From Cyanobacteria bacterium CG_2015-22_32_23 (GTDB lineage Bacteria > Cyanobacteriota > Cyanobacteriia > Cyanobacteriales > Cyanobacteriaceae): a stretch of 38,454 bases of DNA. The stretch's first letter is position 1; each line of letters opens with the position of its first letter. Both the position numbers and the translations under genes were made by a program. The notes under the pieces are model-generated. The model ran no database searches. It saw only the letters and a list, made by a program, of their open reading frames with translations, and was not told where the DNA came from. The stretch spans positions 1 through 38,454 of the forward strand of contig JAACUG010000088.1 in NCBI GenBank assembly GCA_009993045.1. Direction: 5' to 3'. Shown here piece by piece: positions 15,180 to 24,944 of the stretch.

Positions 15180-17699
15180 ATGACCCAACAACCTACCACA
15201 GAATTACTTTGTACCCCTACGATTAAGGTAGAAGACGATCGCACAGGGATGAGTCCAGAAACCTTGAAACGAGCCTTTTTAGATAACCTTTTTTATATTC
15301 AAGGTATTGATAGAACTCAAGCATCTAATTACGATTACTATGTAGCTTTAGCTTATACGATTCGAGATCGGTTATTACATCGTTTCTTAAAAACCACTGA
15401 CACCTACAAAAAAAATCCGCAAACAAAATTAGTTTGTTATTTTTCTGCCGAATTTTTGATGGGTAGATATTTAGGTAATAACTTAGTCAATCTTGATATT
15501 TATGAGGAAGTAGAAAAAGTTATCGCTGAATTAGGCTTAGATTTAAAGGAATTAATTGAGCAAGAACCAGATCCAGGGCTAGGAAATGGCGGTTTAGGGC
15601 GATTAGCAGCGTGTTTCCTTGATTCTTTAGCAAGTTTAGAAATTCCTGCTATTGGTTACGGTATTCGCTATGAATTTGGTATTTTCTTTCAACTTTTACG
15701 AGACGGTTGGCAAGGAGAAATGCCTGATAACTGGTTGAGATTTGGTAATCCTTGGGAATTAGCCCGTCCTGATGAAGCAGTACCTGTGAAGTTAGGAGGT
15801 TATACTCAAGGTTATTATGATAGTAAAGGACATTATCGTGTTTCCTGGATACCTGAGCGCACGGTTTTAGCTATTCCCCATGATACTCCCGTACCCGGTT
15901 ATAAAACTAATACCGTTAACCCTTTGAGATTATGGAAAGCAGAAGCTAGTGAAGAATTTAATTTTGAGGCTTTCAATGCTGGTAATTATGATCGTGCGGT
16001 AGAAGAAAAAATCAACTCGGAAACCATCTCTAAAGTACTTTATCCTAACGATAACACCCCCGCAGGAAAAGAATTAAGACTCGCTCAACAATTTTTCTTT
16101 GTTTGTGCATCCTTACAAGATTTAATCCGCATCCATCTACGCAATAACAAAACTCTTGACAATTTTCATGAAAGAGTCGCTATTCAACTTAATGACACTC
16201 ATCCTGCCATTGCCGTAGCAGAATTAATGCGTTTATTTGTCGATGAACATGGTTTAGACTGGGATCGATCATGGTATATTACCCAAAAAACCTTATCTTA
16301 TACTAACCATACCTTATTACCTGAAGCCTTAGAAACTTGGGATGTGAGCTTATTTGAAAAACTCCTTCCCCGTCATTTAGAAATCATTTACGAAATCAAT
16401 CATCATTTTCTTTCTGATGTACGTACATGGTATCCAGGTAATGAAGAATTACTCTCTCAAGTGTCTATTATTGGGGAAGGTAACGGCAAAAAAGTTCGTA
16501 TGGCAAATTTAGCTTGTGTCGGTAGTCATGCCATTAATGGCGTTGCTGCTTTACATACTAAATTACTTAAACAAGAAACTCTCAACGCTTTTGCTTTTCT
16601 TTGGCCTGAAAAATTCTACAATAAAACTAATGGGGTAACTCCTCGTCGTTGGATGGTATTAAGTAATCCTAAATTAGCTAAACTTATTACCTCTAAAATT
16701 GGAGAAGGTTGGGTAAAAGATTTAAGCCAAATTCAAAAAATTGAAAAATATATCGATGATGCTGATTTTTGTCGTCAGTGGCGTGACATCAAACAAGCAA
16801 ATAAACAGAGATTAGCCGACTATATCTTTAAACAACGGGCCATTGAAGTTGATGTTAACTCTATTTTTGATGTCTTAGTTAAACGGATTCATGAATATAA
16901 ACGCCAACACTTAGACGTTTTAAATATTATCACCCTTTATAATCGTATCAAACGCAATCCCGATCTTAACATTGCACCCCACACCTTTATTTTTGGCGGA
17001 AAAGCTGCCCCCGGCTACTTCATGGCGAAATTGATTATCAAATTAATTAACAGTGTTGCTGATGTAGTTAATAAAGATCCAGACATTAGAGGACGTTTAA
17101 AAGTTGTGTTTTTACCTAACTTTAACGTATCTTTAGGACAAAAAATCTATCCTGCTGCTGATGTTTCTGAACAAATTTCCACTGCTGGAAAAGAAGCCTC
17201 TGGTACTGGTAATATGAAATTTGCCATGAATGGTGCATTAACTATCGGTACTTTAGATGGTGCAAATATCGAAATTCGGGAAGAAGCTGGGGAAGAAAAT
17301 TTCTTCTTGTTTGGTTTAACTGCTGAAGAGGTTGCGACAACTAAGGCTAATGGTTATAACCCCCATCACTACTACGAAACTAACCAAGAACTACGAGAAG
17401 TCATTGATCGTATCGCTGATGGTTATTTTAGTCACGGTGATACTCAAATGTTTAAACCTATTGTTGACTCTTTGTTATACGATGATCAATATATGTTATT
17501 AGCTGATTATCATTCTTATATTGAGTGTCAGAAACAAGTGGCGATCGCCTATCAAGATCAAGAAAAATGGACAAGAATGTCAATTCTCAATAGCGCTCGT
17601 ATGGCTAAATTCTCTAGTGATCGTACTATAAATGAGTACTGTAATGAGATTTGGAATGCCAAACCTGTAAAAATCGACTTAGAAGATTATCAAGGATAA
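15180..17699 (+). CDS. glgP: Glycogen phosphorylase
   Basis: An 839-residue PLP-dependent alpha-glucan phosphorylase that releases glucose-1-phosphate from glycogen stored during the day. The cofactor lysine is Lys680 in SGTGNMKFAMNGA. GNGGLGRLAACFLDS and the KNPQTKLVCYFSAEFLMGR region in sections are also diagnostic. I chose the ATG at 15180, where MTQQPTTELL begins, over the TTG 51 bp upstream, because GGAA precedes it at a workable distance and the extra 17 residues look unlike the family. The gene stands alone and diverges from the permease. Confidence 0.97.
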   Translation: MTQQPTTELLCTPTIKVEDDRTGMSPETLKRAFLDNLFYIQGIDRTQASNYDYYVALAYTIRDRLLHRFLKTTDTYKKNPQTKLVCYFSAEFLMGRYLGNNLVNLDIYEEVEKVIAELGLDLKELIEQEPDPGLGNGGLGRLAACFLDSLASLEIPAIGYGIRYEFGIFFQLLRDGWQGEMPDNWLRFGNPWELARPDEAVPVKLGGYTQGYYDSKGHYRVSWIPERTVLAIPHDTPVPGYKTNTVNPLRLWKAEASEEFNFEAFNAGNYDRAVEEKINSETISKVLYPNDNTPAGKELRLAQQFFFVCASLQDLIRIHLRNNKTLDNFHERVAIQLNDTHPAIAVAELMRLFVDEHGLDWDRSWYITQKTLSYTNHTLLPEALETWDVSLFEKLLPRHLEIIYEINHHFLSDVRTWYPGNEELLSQVSIIGEGNGKKVRMANLACVGSHAINGVAALHTKLLKQETLNAFAFLWPEKFYNKTNGVTPRRWMVLSNPKLAKLITSKIGEGWVKDLSQIQKIEKYIDDADFCRQWRDIKQANKQRLADYIFKQRAIEVDVNSIFDVLVKRIHEYKRQHLDVLNIITLYNRIKRNPDLNIAPHTFIFGGKAAPGYFMAKLIIKLINSVADVVNKDPDIRGRLKVVFLPNFNVSLGQKIYPAADVSEQISTAGKEASGTGNMKFAMNGALTIGTLDGANIEIREEAGEENFFLFGLTAEEVATTKANGYNPHHYYETNQELREVIDRIADGYFSHGDTQMFKPIVDSLLYDDQYMLLADYHSYIECQKQVAIAYQDQEKWTRMSILNSARMAKFSSDRTINEYCNEIWNAKPVKIDLEDYQG

Positions 17700-17735
17700 A
17701 TACATTAGTTGACGTTGACATTTAATACATAATAA

Positions 17736-17756
17736 GGGTTGAGCAATGTTCAACCC
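17736..17756 (+). terminator. Hairpin downstream of glgP
   Basis: GGGTTGA (17736-17742) pairs with TCAACCC (17750-17756). A T-rich run begins about ten bases later (TCTTTTTTT), so it may serve as a terminator. The motif is also a common dispersed repeat in cyanobacteria. Confidence 0.5.
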
Positions 17757-17810
17757 CTACAAAATCTTTTTTTCCTATCTCCCTATTCCACTAAAATTTT
17801 ATGTATATAC

Positions 17811-18500
17811 TTAGGTTTTATTGGCTAATTCTTCTTTAAGTAATTTTTTATAAATTTGTGGTAAATATTGAGACATGGAATTATTTTCGATACCGTAACC
17901 TAGACTTGTCCATGTTGGGGATAATAGTTTTAAAACTTGTTCAATTTCCCCTTTTTCTAATAATAAAGTAATATCTGTATTCCATGAGTGAGAATCTGTG
18001 AGCCACTTATATAACACTTCATCTTGAAATTCTGGCTCAAAACTATAATCTTTCCACAGTAGAAACTTTGAAGGATGAGGATGATATTCTGCTGCTTTTT
18101 CTGCCCAAGTAGTATTTAAAAATTGGTATCTTCCCGATGCGGTGGTACATTTTCCTTCATTGGGGCCATTTTCGATAGTCACACAAATATCAGGATGTTT
18201 ACTCAAATCACTCACATATTTTCCGCTATAAATAACATGGTAAGGATTAAGATAATTCGATTCACTAGCACTAATAGTGCGCATTAATGCTCTAATATAA
18301 GGATTACCCCCTTTCATTACTAATGGTGGGCTTCCATAGAGACTCGAAATAAAATGTTGACTGGCTTTTTTGATAGGGTTTTTTTTCTCTTGAATTAAAA
18401 AATTGATTAATCCTGATAGCATGATTAAAAGGATAATGGTTTTCAGAGAATTACTGAGTAGAGAGGAAAAATTCTGTTTCTCATTACTTAAATTAGTCAT
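17811..18500 (-). CDS. Membrane-anchored lambda-lysozyme-like muramidase (GH104)
   Basis: A 229-residue protein with an N-terminal transmembrane segment (about residues 18-37) and a periplasmic domain like phage lambda endolysin R. The catalytic glutamate is probably Glu80 in RTISASESNY. Other shared features are HVIYSGKYVSDLSKHPD, the GRYQFLNTTW block and a C-terminal LSPTWTSLGYG. GH104 enzymes are lytic transglycosylases that cut peptidoglycan between MurNAc and GlcNAc. No holin, spanin or other phage gene is nearby, so this looks like a resident cell-wall remodelling enzyme rather than a prophage lysis gene. Confidence 0.85.
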   Translation of the reverse strand: MTNLSNEKQNFSSLLSNSLKTIILLIMLSGLINFLIQEKKNPIKKASQHFISSLYGSPPLVMKGGNPYIRALMRTISASESNYLNPYHVIYSGKYVSDLSKHPDICVTIENGPNEGKCTTASGRYQFLNTTWAEKAAEYHPHPSKFLLWKDYSFEPEFQDEVLYKWLTDSHSWNTDITLLLEKGEIEQVLKLLSPTWTSLGYGIENNSMSQYLPQIYKKLLKEELANKT

Positions 18501-18637
18501 ACTATCTATCTATTACCCTAATCACTCAATTTAAAAGTTTATCCATATAGTAATAGTATAGTAATTTATGATCTCAGTGGATCTTGAAAAGAAGAAATTA
18601 TCAATTTTTACCTATTTATCTAACTTCTCAAAAAATT

Positions 18638-19330
18638 CTAATGTGCTCCTTTTCGATGCAATACGACTTTTATTGTCGCTATAATTAAACTTATATCATA
18701 CCAAATAGACCATTTTCTTTGATAATCAAGATCTAATGATACTACTTCTTCAAAATCATCCACTAAAGAGCGTCCATTTACTTGCCATTCTCCTGTAATA
18801 CCCGGTTTAACTCTTAATCGTAACCAATGACGTTCATTATACCATTGCACTTCATCTGGGGTAGGAGGGCGAGTGCCTACTAAACTCATCTCTCCTGTTA
18901 ATACATTCCAAAATTGAGGAAATTCATCTAAGCTCGTTTTTCGTAAAAAATGTCCTACCTCCGTAATGCGAGGATCTGCATTATTTTTAAATATATGCCC
19001 TTTTGCTTGGTTTTCTACTAAGTGTTTCTTTTGATCCGCATCGTTATACATCGAACGAAACTTCCAAATACGGAAAGGTTTTCCTTGTAATCCGCATCGA
19101 ATTTGACTATATAAAATTGGCCCTTGACTATTTTTTTTAATGGCGATCGCTACGGGAATAAAAATTAAGATCGTAATAAATAATCCCACTAAAGCACCGA
19201 TAATGTCAATAATTCTTTTGATTTTACTATGGGCAGAAATATGCACAGATAAATTAATATTAGATGAACAATTTTTAGAAAAGGAAAACAGAGAAGATAC
19301 ATTTTCTAACATAGTGTTTGAGAAAAGCAT
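18638..19330 (-). CDS. Undecaprenyl-phosphate sugar-phosphate transferase (WbaP/ExoY type)
   Basis: A 230-residue bacterial sugar transferase that starts polysaccharide assembly by moving a hexose-1-phosphate from a UDP-sugar to undecaprenyl phosphate. One membrane segment lies at about residues 39-63 (IIDIIGALVGLFITILIF). Conserved motifs are WKFRSMYNDAD, RKTSLDEFPQFWNVLTGEMSLVGTRPP in sections, and RVKPGITGEWQVNGRS. It is the short catalytic form without the extra N-terminal domain of WbaP. No other polysaccharide genes are adjacent. The sugar cannot be told. Confidence 0.93.
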   Translation of the reverse strand: MLFSNTMLENVSSLFSFSKNCSSNINLSVHISAHSKIKRIIDIIGALVGLFITILIFIPVAIAIKKNSQGPILYSQIRCGLQGKPFRIWKFRSMYNDADQKKHLVENQAKGHIFKNNADPRITEVGHFLRKTSLDEFPQFWNVLTGEMSLVGTRPPTPDEVQWYNERHWLRLRVKPGITGEWQVNGRSLVDDFEEVVSLDLDYQRKWSIWYDISLIIATIKVVLHRKGAH

Positions 19331-19912
19331 AATTATGTAGATACTCCAAAAGGGCTGGATTTATATATCAAATTATCAAAATTTTTACTTTTGAGTGGAT
19401 ACTTTTTGAAATTGATTCTCAAAGTCAAATTTTAGAAAATTTACATTATTGGAATAGAATAAAACTTAAAAAAATCACAATTAACTATAAACAAAAATAT
19501 TATATTTAAACGACTTAAAATAATCTATAATGTTTACATTTTAATGATTTGCTATTTTTTAGAGTTAAAATATTACTATAATGATAAAAGATTTATTGCA
19601 TCAGTAAAAAAATTGATTCTTTATTATAAAATACCCTATTTTTTAGTAATCTTAACCTCTATTTTTTAAAGATTTCGTAAAGAGAATAACATAAAAAGTA
19701 AGTAAAATTTCGTAGAGTACAAAAGATTATTTTGATACCATTGACTAACAAAGACGATAAGTAAAATTTTCTGTTTGATAATTTACAAAAATTTAAAAAA
19801 ACCCAGTATTTTTAAGTATCAAACCTAAGTATTTAATCATTACTTAGATTTGACAATAAAGAAAAAATTAGTAGCTTTCAACACATTCTCAAATTTCATC
19901 TTCTCAAAAGAA
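19331..19912. other. Long AT-rich gap between two minus-strand genes
   Basis: The 582 bp between the helicase and sugar transferase genes are very AT-rich. I see no ORF of useful length, RNA gene or clear repeat. It presumably holds the promoter and leader of the sugar transferase gene, read on the minus strand, but I cannot place them. Confidence 0.5.
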
Positions 19913-22828
19913 TTAAATAGGAAAACGTTTCATTTTTATAGCGGCTTCTTTTGCCGTTTTAATTAAATTAGTGGCTACTCCCGTCACTTGAGGTATTTGT
20001 ACTAATACATCCACCGTGCGACGAAGAATACGCACAATATCCCCTTCATCAAGAGTTGTATTAGCCGAAATTTGTTCCCATGTTGCCCCTAAACACCACG
20101 CCTCGGACAAGCCAATCATATCACGTTCTAACCATACAGGCATAGAAATATCTTGACGAGTTTGAGCTTGATATAATCGCCGACGAATTTCCCATAATTC
20201 TTGTTCAGGATTATAGTTTATATCCTCTATTTTTTGCAATCCCAAAGCGTCTAAAACTTCTGGAGAGGGTTGATAGCCTACCCATGTATCAAATCGTGGT
20301 GGTTCAGTAATCAAAGCAGTAATCACCGCAGCTAAATGATGAGGGTTAAGGAAATCAAGACGATGAGACATTAAAGCTAAACCTAACCAAAGTTCATTTT
20401 CTCCTCGAATAACAGCAGATGCTTCTCCTAATAGAGTGGGAGTAAATCCGTCTAAAGCGTCAAATTCTCGCAAAATTTCGATTAAAGCCATGAATTCCTG
20501 CCAATAATAAGAACTATTGGACTTATAACGCTGATATTGACTTTGAATTTTACTTAACTCTTGTTTTAGTGATTGCCGTTTACGATTATTTTTAAGTATT
20601 TGTGCAATTTTATCAACTTTATCTAAAGGATTTTCGTTAATCGCTTTTTCTACTTCCGCAATGCGTTGTTGTTGTAAGATAATTTCATCACTAGGAGGAG
20701 TATATTCTTGCTCATATTCCTTAATTAGTTGACTGAAGGCTAAAGTATTTTCATTACCATTACATAATATTCCTACTTTCACTTCTGTTACTTCAGGTAA
20801 ATAGATTGATTCAATAATGTTACTTGGTATTGCACCAATATTAATATCTATAACATCATTAAAAGAGGCAATATACCAGTTATTATCTTTACCTAAACAC
20901 AGTAAAAATTTTTGATTTCCGTTAGGAATATGAGCTAAAAATACCCCTTGAATATTATAAGGATTTTTTTTATTTTCCCTACTTAAATTTAAAATGCTCC
21001 CTGAAGGTAAATTTTCTAAATAAGGTGTAATAGCTCTTTGTCTTTGAGTTAGCCAGTTTTTTTGAAATAATTTCAAGATTTTTTTCTCTTGTTTTCGTCT
21101 TTCTTTTAATTTCTCATAATCGGCTAATTCTTTACTATTAAAATTAGCTAACATCACATCTAACTTAGTTAATTCTGTGGTGTAAGATGCGATGGCTTCT
21201 TCTTGAGGAGAAAGTTGTAATTGTGCTAAATATTCAGCAAAACTTAACTCTAATAACTCTTTGGCTTCATCGATGGTATGTTTTTGTAGTAAATTTAAAA
21301 CCATACCGTAACTAGGAGTAAATTGACTGCGTAAAGGTTCAGGGAGTGCTTTTGCTAGTTTAGACGCAATTAAAGCCCCTTCAAAGGGAGTTTGAACAGT
21401 AACGACGTATCCCACCTCATCCATGCCCCTACGTCCTGCTCTACCGGCAATTTGGAGGAATTCTGAGGGAGTTAATAAGCGATGTCCATCGTCACTTCTT
21501 TTTTTCAACGCCGAAATTACTGTTGTACGCGCAGGCATATTAATTCCAGCAGCAAGGGTAGCAGTAGCAAAAACAATTTTAACTAAACCTAATTCAAATA
21601 ATCTTTCAACTAATTCTTTCCAAGCAGGTAAAATCCCAGCATGATGGGCAGCAATTCCTCTGGTTAAAGGTTCAATTTGACTACTTCTAACTAATTCACT
21701 ATTATCAGCTAAAAATTTTAATAAACGTTCTTTAATAAGAGGTTTTTCCATTAAATAATCTACTAATTCTTCCCCCGATTGATCATAATTAGCAATAAAG
21801 GCAATAATCTTTTTATAGGCTATTTCATGCTCTTTTTTAGCAAATTCTACTATTTTATCCTGTAATTCAAAATTTTCAATCATGAGAAAATACAGTAAAT
21901 AAAGTAATATTTTTCTACTTTCTTCTGGGGTAACTAAGTTAAAATAACTCAAAGATTCTACCGCTTGATCACATCCTCTACGACTAAATATAATATAAAT
22001 AGCAGGAAGCATATTTCTACTATTTAATTGTTGCACAATGGTTTTAATATTAGGACAATCTTGAGGGTTAAATTTACCTCTTTTATTAGTAGCTAAAATA
22101 CTCTTTAACTGAGGATTTAACTTATTATTTCTTTCATTAAAGAGTGAATATAAACCTTTATTGTGACTAAAATAAAACTTTAATGGTACAGGTCGAAAAT
22201 CAGAATTAACTAACTTACATTCGCTAATATTATTTTGTTGAAAATTCGCTTTGCGAACATTATTTATCCAACGACATAATTCTTCAGGGTTGCCAATGGT
22301 TGCCGATAATGCCACTAAATGAATATGAGGAGGACAATAAATTATGGATTCTTCCCATACAGTACCACGGCCAGGATCACTGATATAATGACATTCATCT
22401 AAAATTACAGATTGTACATCTCTTACGGAAGTACCCACTTCGCCGATAGGAGTACTATAAAGCATATTTCTAAATATTTCAGTTGTCATGACAATCACTG
22501 GAGCGGAAGGATTGATTAAAACATCCCCTGTAATTAAACCGACTTCTGCATATATTCCTGAATCAGGGAGTAAAGTTTGACCAAATTTTTGCTGAAAATC
22601 TCGAAATTTTTGGTTAGAAAGTGCTTTTAAAGGAGTTGTATAAAATACTCTTTTTCCTTGAGTTAAAGCACGATAAATAGCATATTCTCCGATTAAGGTT
22701 TTACCTGATCCTGTAGGAGCTGTAACTACAACAGATTTATTTTGATCTAAATAGCCAATGGCTTCTTGTTGAAAATCATCTAAAATATAAGGAAAAATAG
22801 TCTTAAAATCTAGTTCAATGGGATTCAT
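19913..22828 (-). CDS. Ski2-like DExH RNA helicase (ISE2/Mtr4 type)
   Basis: A 971-residue superfamily 2 helicase, likely acting on RNA in processing or turnover. Motif I is TAPTGSGKT with Lys43. Motif II is DECH (144-147), motif III LSATIG, and motif VI QIAGRAGRRG. ATATLAAGINMPART is the Ski2-family motif V. The C-terminal third holds the arch-like and DSHCT domain, ending in TLDEGDIVRILRRTVDVLVQIP. This matches the cyanobacterial relatives of plastid ISE2. Full length; no partner genes nearby. Confidence 0.94.
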   Translation of the reverse strand: MNPIELDFKTIFPYILDDFQQEAIGYLDQNKSVVVTAPTGSGKTLIGEYAIYRALTQGKRVFYTTPLKALSNQKFRDFQQKFGQTLLPDSGIYAEVGLITGDVLINPSAPVIVMTTEIFRNMLYSTPIGEVGTSVRDVQSVILDECHYISDPGRGTVWEESIIYCPPHIHLVALSATIGNPEELCRWINNVRKANFQQNNISECKLVNSDFRPVPLKFYFSHNKGLYSLFNERNNKLNPQLKSILATNKRGKFNPQDCPNIKTIVQQLNSRNMLPAIYIIFSRRGCDQAVESLSYFNLVTPEESRKILLYLLYFLMIENFELQDKIVEFAKKEHEIAYKKIIAFIANYDQSGEELVDYLMEKPLIKERLLKFLADNSELVRSSQIEPLTRGIAAHHAGILPAWKELVERLFELGLVKIVFATATLAAGINMPARTTVISALKKRSDDGHRLLTPSEFLQIAGRAGRRGMDEVGYVVTVQTPFEGALIASKLAKALPEPLRSQFTPSYGMVLNLLQKHTIDEAKELLELSFAEYLAQLQLSPQEEAIASYTTELTKLDVMLANFNSKELADYEKLKERRKQEKKILKLFQKNWLTQRQRAITPYLENLPSGSILNLSRENKKNPYNIQGVFLAHIPNGNQKFLLCLGKDNNWYIASFNDVIDINIGAIPSNIIESIYLPEVTEVKVGILCNGNENTLAFSQLIKEYEQEYTPPSDEIILQQQRIAEVEKAINENPLDKVDKIAQILKNNRKRQSLKQELSKIQSQYQRYKSNSSYYWQEFMALIEILREFDALDGFTPTLLGEASAVIRGENELWLGLALMSHRLDFLNPHHLAAVITALITEPPRFDTWVGYQPSPEVLDALGLQKIEDINYNPEQELWEIRRRLYQAQTRQDISMPVWLERDMIGLSEAWCLGATWEQISANTTLDEGDIVRILRRTVDVLVQIPQVTGVATNLIKTAKEAAIKMKRFPI

Positions 22829-23092
22829 AGTTATTTATTAATCAAAGGAAAAATACTGTAGAGAAATAATTTATAATTCAGATTTAAAACCATTTTTTCA
22901 AAGACAAAATAAGAAAATTTTATGGATTTTAATTCTTTTTTGATATACATAATTAGTTATTGTATATTATCCTAGATTAAGGACTTATTAACAATTTTAC
23001 CGAATTTTTTGATCTATAGCAGATACAAGATCTTGTTATATCTTATCTTAAACTCAGATCTTGCACCTCGTTAAAAATTAACTGGTGAAGTT

Positions 23093-23120
23093 AGGGCAAA
23101 GGGCAAGGAGCAAAGGGCAA
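23093..23120. repeat. Heptamer tandem repeat (AGGGCAA type)
   Basis: Four units: AGGGCAA, AGGGCAA, GGAGCAA, AGGGCAA, followed by a partial AGGG. Confidence 0.75.
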
Positions 23121-23174
23121 AGGGATTAAAATTGACTCAAACTATACTAAAATTGATTTTTTGACTTTTGCTTA

Positions 23175-23207
23175 TTAAGTATTTTTGATCTGATGCAAGA
23201 TCTCAGT
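23175..23207 (-). repeat. Dispersed 33-bp repeat, copy 1
   Basis: The reverse complement matches 30836-30868 at 30 of 33 positions. Shared core: AGATCTTGCAT, then AAAAATACTTAA after a short variable part. A 14-bp partial copy, ACTCAGATCTTGCA, lies at 23052-23065 in the opposite orientation, so this gap holds an inverted pair. Confidence 0.75.
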
Positions 23208-23307
23208 TAAAGAGTATTTTCCCCCTTCGAGACTTTCATCATGAGTGGCTTGTTGTTATGATTAATTTATCTTAAAAAATTCAATATAATCTTAAAATAT
23301 ATTTGTG

Positions 23308-23754
23308 ATGAGTAAGTGGTTAGAACATAGTGTACAAGTAGAAGTTGATACTCCTATTGATTTAGTTTGGAGTTTATGGTCTGATTTAGAACAAATGCCT
23401 CGTTGGATGAAATGGATTGAGTCCGTTAACATTTTAGCAGACGATCCTGATTTATCTCGTTGGCAATTAGCTAGTGGTAGTTTCAAATTTACTTGGTTAT
23501 CTCGCATTGTCAAGCTAGAAACTAATCAAATTATTCAATGGGAGTCTGTGGATGGACTTCCTAATCGTGGCGCAGTACGTTTTTATGATCGTCATGGTAG
23601 TAGTATTGTAAAACTAACTATTGCCTATGCTATACCCGGTATTTTAGGACCATTAATGGATAATTTATTTTTAGGACAAATTGTCGAATCAACTATTCAA
23701 GCTGATTTAGATAGATTTAAAATTTATGCTTCTCAAGTACAATTAAAATCTTGA
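23308..23754 (+). CDS. SRPBCC (START-like) family protein
   Basis: A 148-residue single-domain protein of the polyketide cyclase/dehydrase SRPBCC fold, a hydrophobic ligand-binding cup. It starts with the strand HSVQVEVDTPIDLVWSLWSDLEQMPRWMKWIESV, typical of the family, and ends in the long C-terminal helix (ESTIQADLDRFKIYASQV). I prefer ATG 23308 to the GTG one codon upstream. The ligand is unknown; cyanobacterial members have been tied to lipids or isoprenoids, but nothing here decides. Confidence 0.88.
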   Translation: MSKWLEHSVQVEVDTPIDLVWSLWSDLEQMPRWMKWIESVNILADDPDLSRWQLASGSFKFTWLSRIVKLETNQIIQWESVDGLPNRGAVRFYDRHGSSIVKLTIAYAIPGILGPLMDNLFLGQIVESTIQADLDRFKIYASQVQLKS

Positions 23755-23814
23755 TTTTTTGTTACATTAAATAGTAGAACTCTAGCAAAATAATTTGAGG
23801 TTGAAATAGTATTT

Positions 23815-24087
23815 ATGAAACGTAATTTTAACATTCAATTTTTAAATGGTTTTGGTGGTTTATTAGGAAAATTAGCTATCTTACTCGGAAAATTTTTCCC
23901 TATTTATATTTTAATATTTATTGCTTATGGTGATAGCTTTTTACCTTCTCCTTTAAGTGATTTAAGTTATAATACTAGAACTAAAATTAATCAAGTTTTA
24001 TTAGGTTCAGTTAATACGGATAAATTAAAAAATAGCAAATACAATAACAAAAAAAATGACAAACTTGTGGAAGATACTATGAAATAA
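23815..24087 (+). CDS. Small membrane protein of unknown function
   Basis: A 90-residue protein with a hydrophobic segment at about residues 13-40 (GGLLGKLAILLGKFFPIYILIFIAYG), then SFLPSPLSDLSYNTRTKINQVLLGS, and a Lys/Asn-rich tail of about 25 residues. One or two membrane passes are likely. It starts 60 bp after the SRPBCC gene on the same strand and may be cotranscribed. I do not recognise a characterised family, though the PLSDLSYNTRTKINQ stretch looks constrained rather than random. Confidence 0.65.
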   Translation: MKRNFNIQFLNGFGGLLGKLAILLGKFFPIYILIFIAYGDSFLPSPLSDLSYNTRTKINQVLLGSVNTDKLKNSKYNNKKNDKLVEDTMK

Positions 24088-24108
24088 ATAGTAACTTTTA
24101 AAACATAA

Positions 24109-24429
24109 TTAATCATAAATATGTATAGCTAACCAAATACAGAAAGGATCTTTAGAAGTTTTAATTACTTGATGAGGAGTATTTGCACTTATAAAAAGAT
24201 AATCTCCTGAGGTTAAATCATAGATTTTTTCCGCTACTTGTAGAGTTGCATTTCCTTGCAACAAAATAACCCATTCATCTTGAATTTGATTATAAATAAT
24301 ATTATCAGGTTGATCACTACTAATAATTCTTTCTATAACAACATTTTTACAACGTAATATTTCTTTAAAATCTTCTCCTTTTTCCAAAGAAAATATCTCA
24401 GTAAAAATATTTTTAAAATTATTATTCAT
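24109..24429 (-). CDS. Cupin-domain protein
   Basis: A 106-residue single cupin barrel. It has the first motif region around QIQDEWVILLQGNATLQV and a second, DYLFISANTPHQVIKTSKDP, with one clear metal-type histidine (His in TPHQV). The first motif lacks the usual HxH, so metal binding may be weak or use other ligands. The length and the DEWVILLQG pattern match small cyanobacterial cupins of unknown role. The gene is convergent with the small membrane protein and 11 bp from the next minus-strand gene. Confidence 0.85.
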   Translation of the reverse strand: MNNNFKNIFTEIFSLEKGEDFKEILRCKNVVIERIISSDQPDNIIYNQIQDEWVILLQGNATLQVAEKIYDLTSGDYLFISANTPHQVIKTSKDPFCIWLAIHIYD

Positions 24430-24440
24430 CGCAAAAAAAA

Positions 24441-24893
24441 TTATGGTTTAATGGGTTGTAAACGACTCACTTTTAAGGTGAAATTACCCCCTTCTGTAAT
24501 CCCAAAAGCCTTAACCCTGATAATATATCTACCACTTTCGGTAATTCGAGTAAACAAAAGAGAATTACTTTCACTATCACTTCCATCATCATTTTCCGCT
24601 ATAGTTGCACCATTTTCTGATATTAAAACCACAAGACTATCAAAATCATCAGAAATTAAATCAATAGCAATTTGATTACCTTTTTCTAAATTAATGAAAT
24701 AATCTTTGGCAAAACCACCTTCTCCCGTTGGTATATCATCTTTAGTTAGTTTATCTGTAATGAGTTGATTTTCTTCTATAGGAATTGGATTATATATTTT
24801 CGATTGTGCGAAAACAGGATAACTTAAACTAGGAGGAATAATCAGTAAACAAAAATAACAAAAAACAAGATTAATTTTATTCATTATTGACAA
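24441..24893 (-). CDS. Secreted PPC-domain protein
   Basis: A 150-residue exported protein. A signal peptide (about residues 1-30, ending near PVFAQ) precedes one pre-peptidase C-terminal (PPC) beta-sandwich. The domain shows KDYFINLEKGNQIAIDLISDDFDSLVVLISENGATIAENDDGSDSESNS in parts and ends in GRYIIRVKAFGITEGGNFTLKVS, both typical. No peptidase domain is attached. It is probably periplasmic or extracellular; the function is unknown. It lies 11 bp from the cupin gene and may share its transcript. Confidence 0.88.
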   Translation of the reverse strand: MSIMNKINLVFCYFCLLIIPPSLSYPVFAQSKIYNPIPIEENQLITDKLTKDDIPTGEGGFAKDYFINLEKGNQIAIDLISDDFDSLVVLISENGATIAENDDGSDSESNSLLFTRITESGRYIIRVKAFGITEGGNFTLKVSRLQPIKP

Positions 24894-24944
24894 AATTTGA
24901 AGTTTTATTTATAGTTATAGAAAAATTATAAGTCATTTATTAGT

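Larger units (their letters stand above)
22829..23307. other. Divergent intergenic region rich in repeats
   Basis: A gap of almost 480 bp between the helicase and the SRPBCC gene. It contains the 12-bp palindrome ACAAGATCTTGT (23025-23036), the motif ACTCAGATCTTGCA (23052-23065), a heptamer array (23093-23120) and one copy of a dispersed 33-bp repeat (23175-23207). No gene is visible. Confidence 0.6.

Noticed and set aside
19331-19912. Possible Fur or NtcA boxes in the long AT-rich gap
   Set aside because: AT-rich near-matches occur by chance; none had a convincing dyad and promoter spacing.
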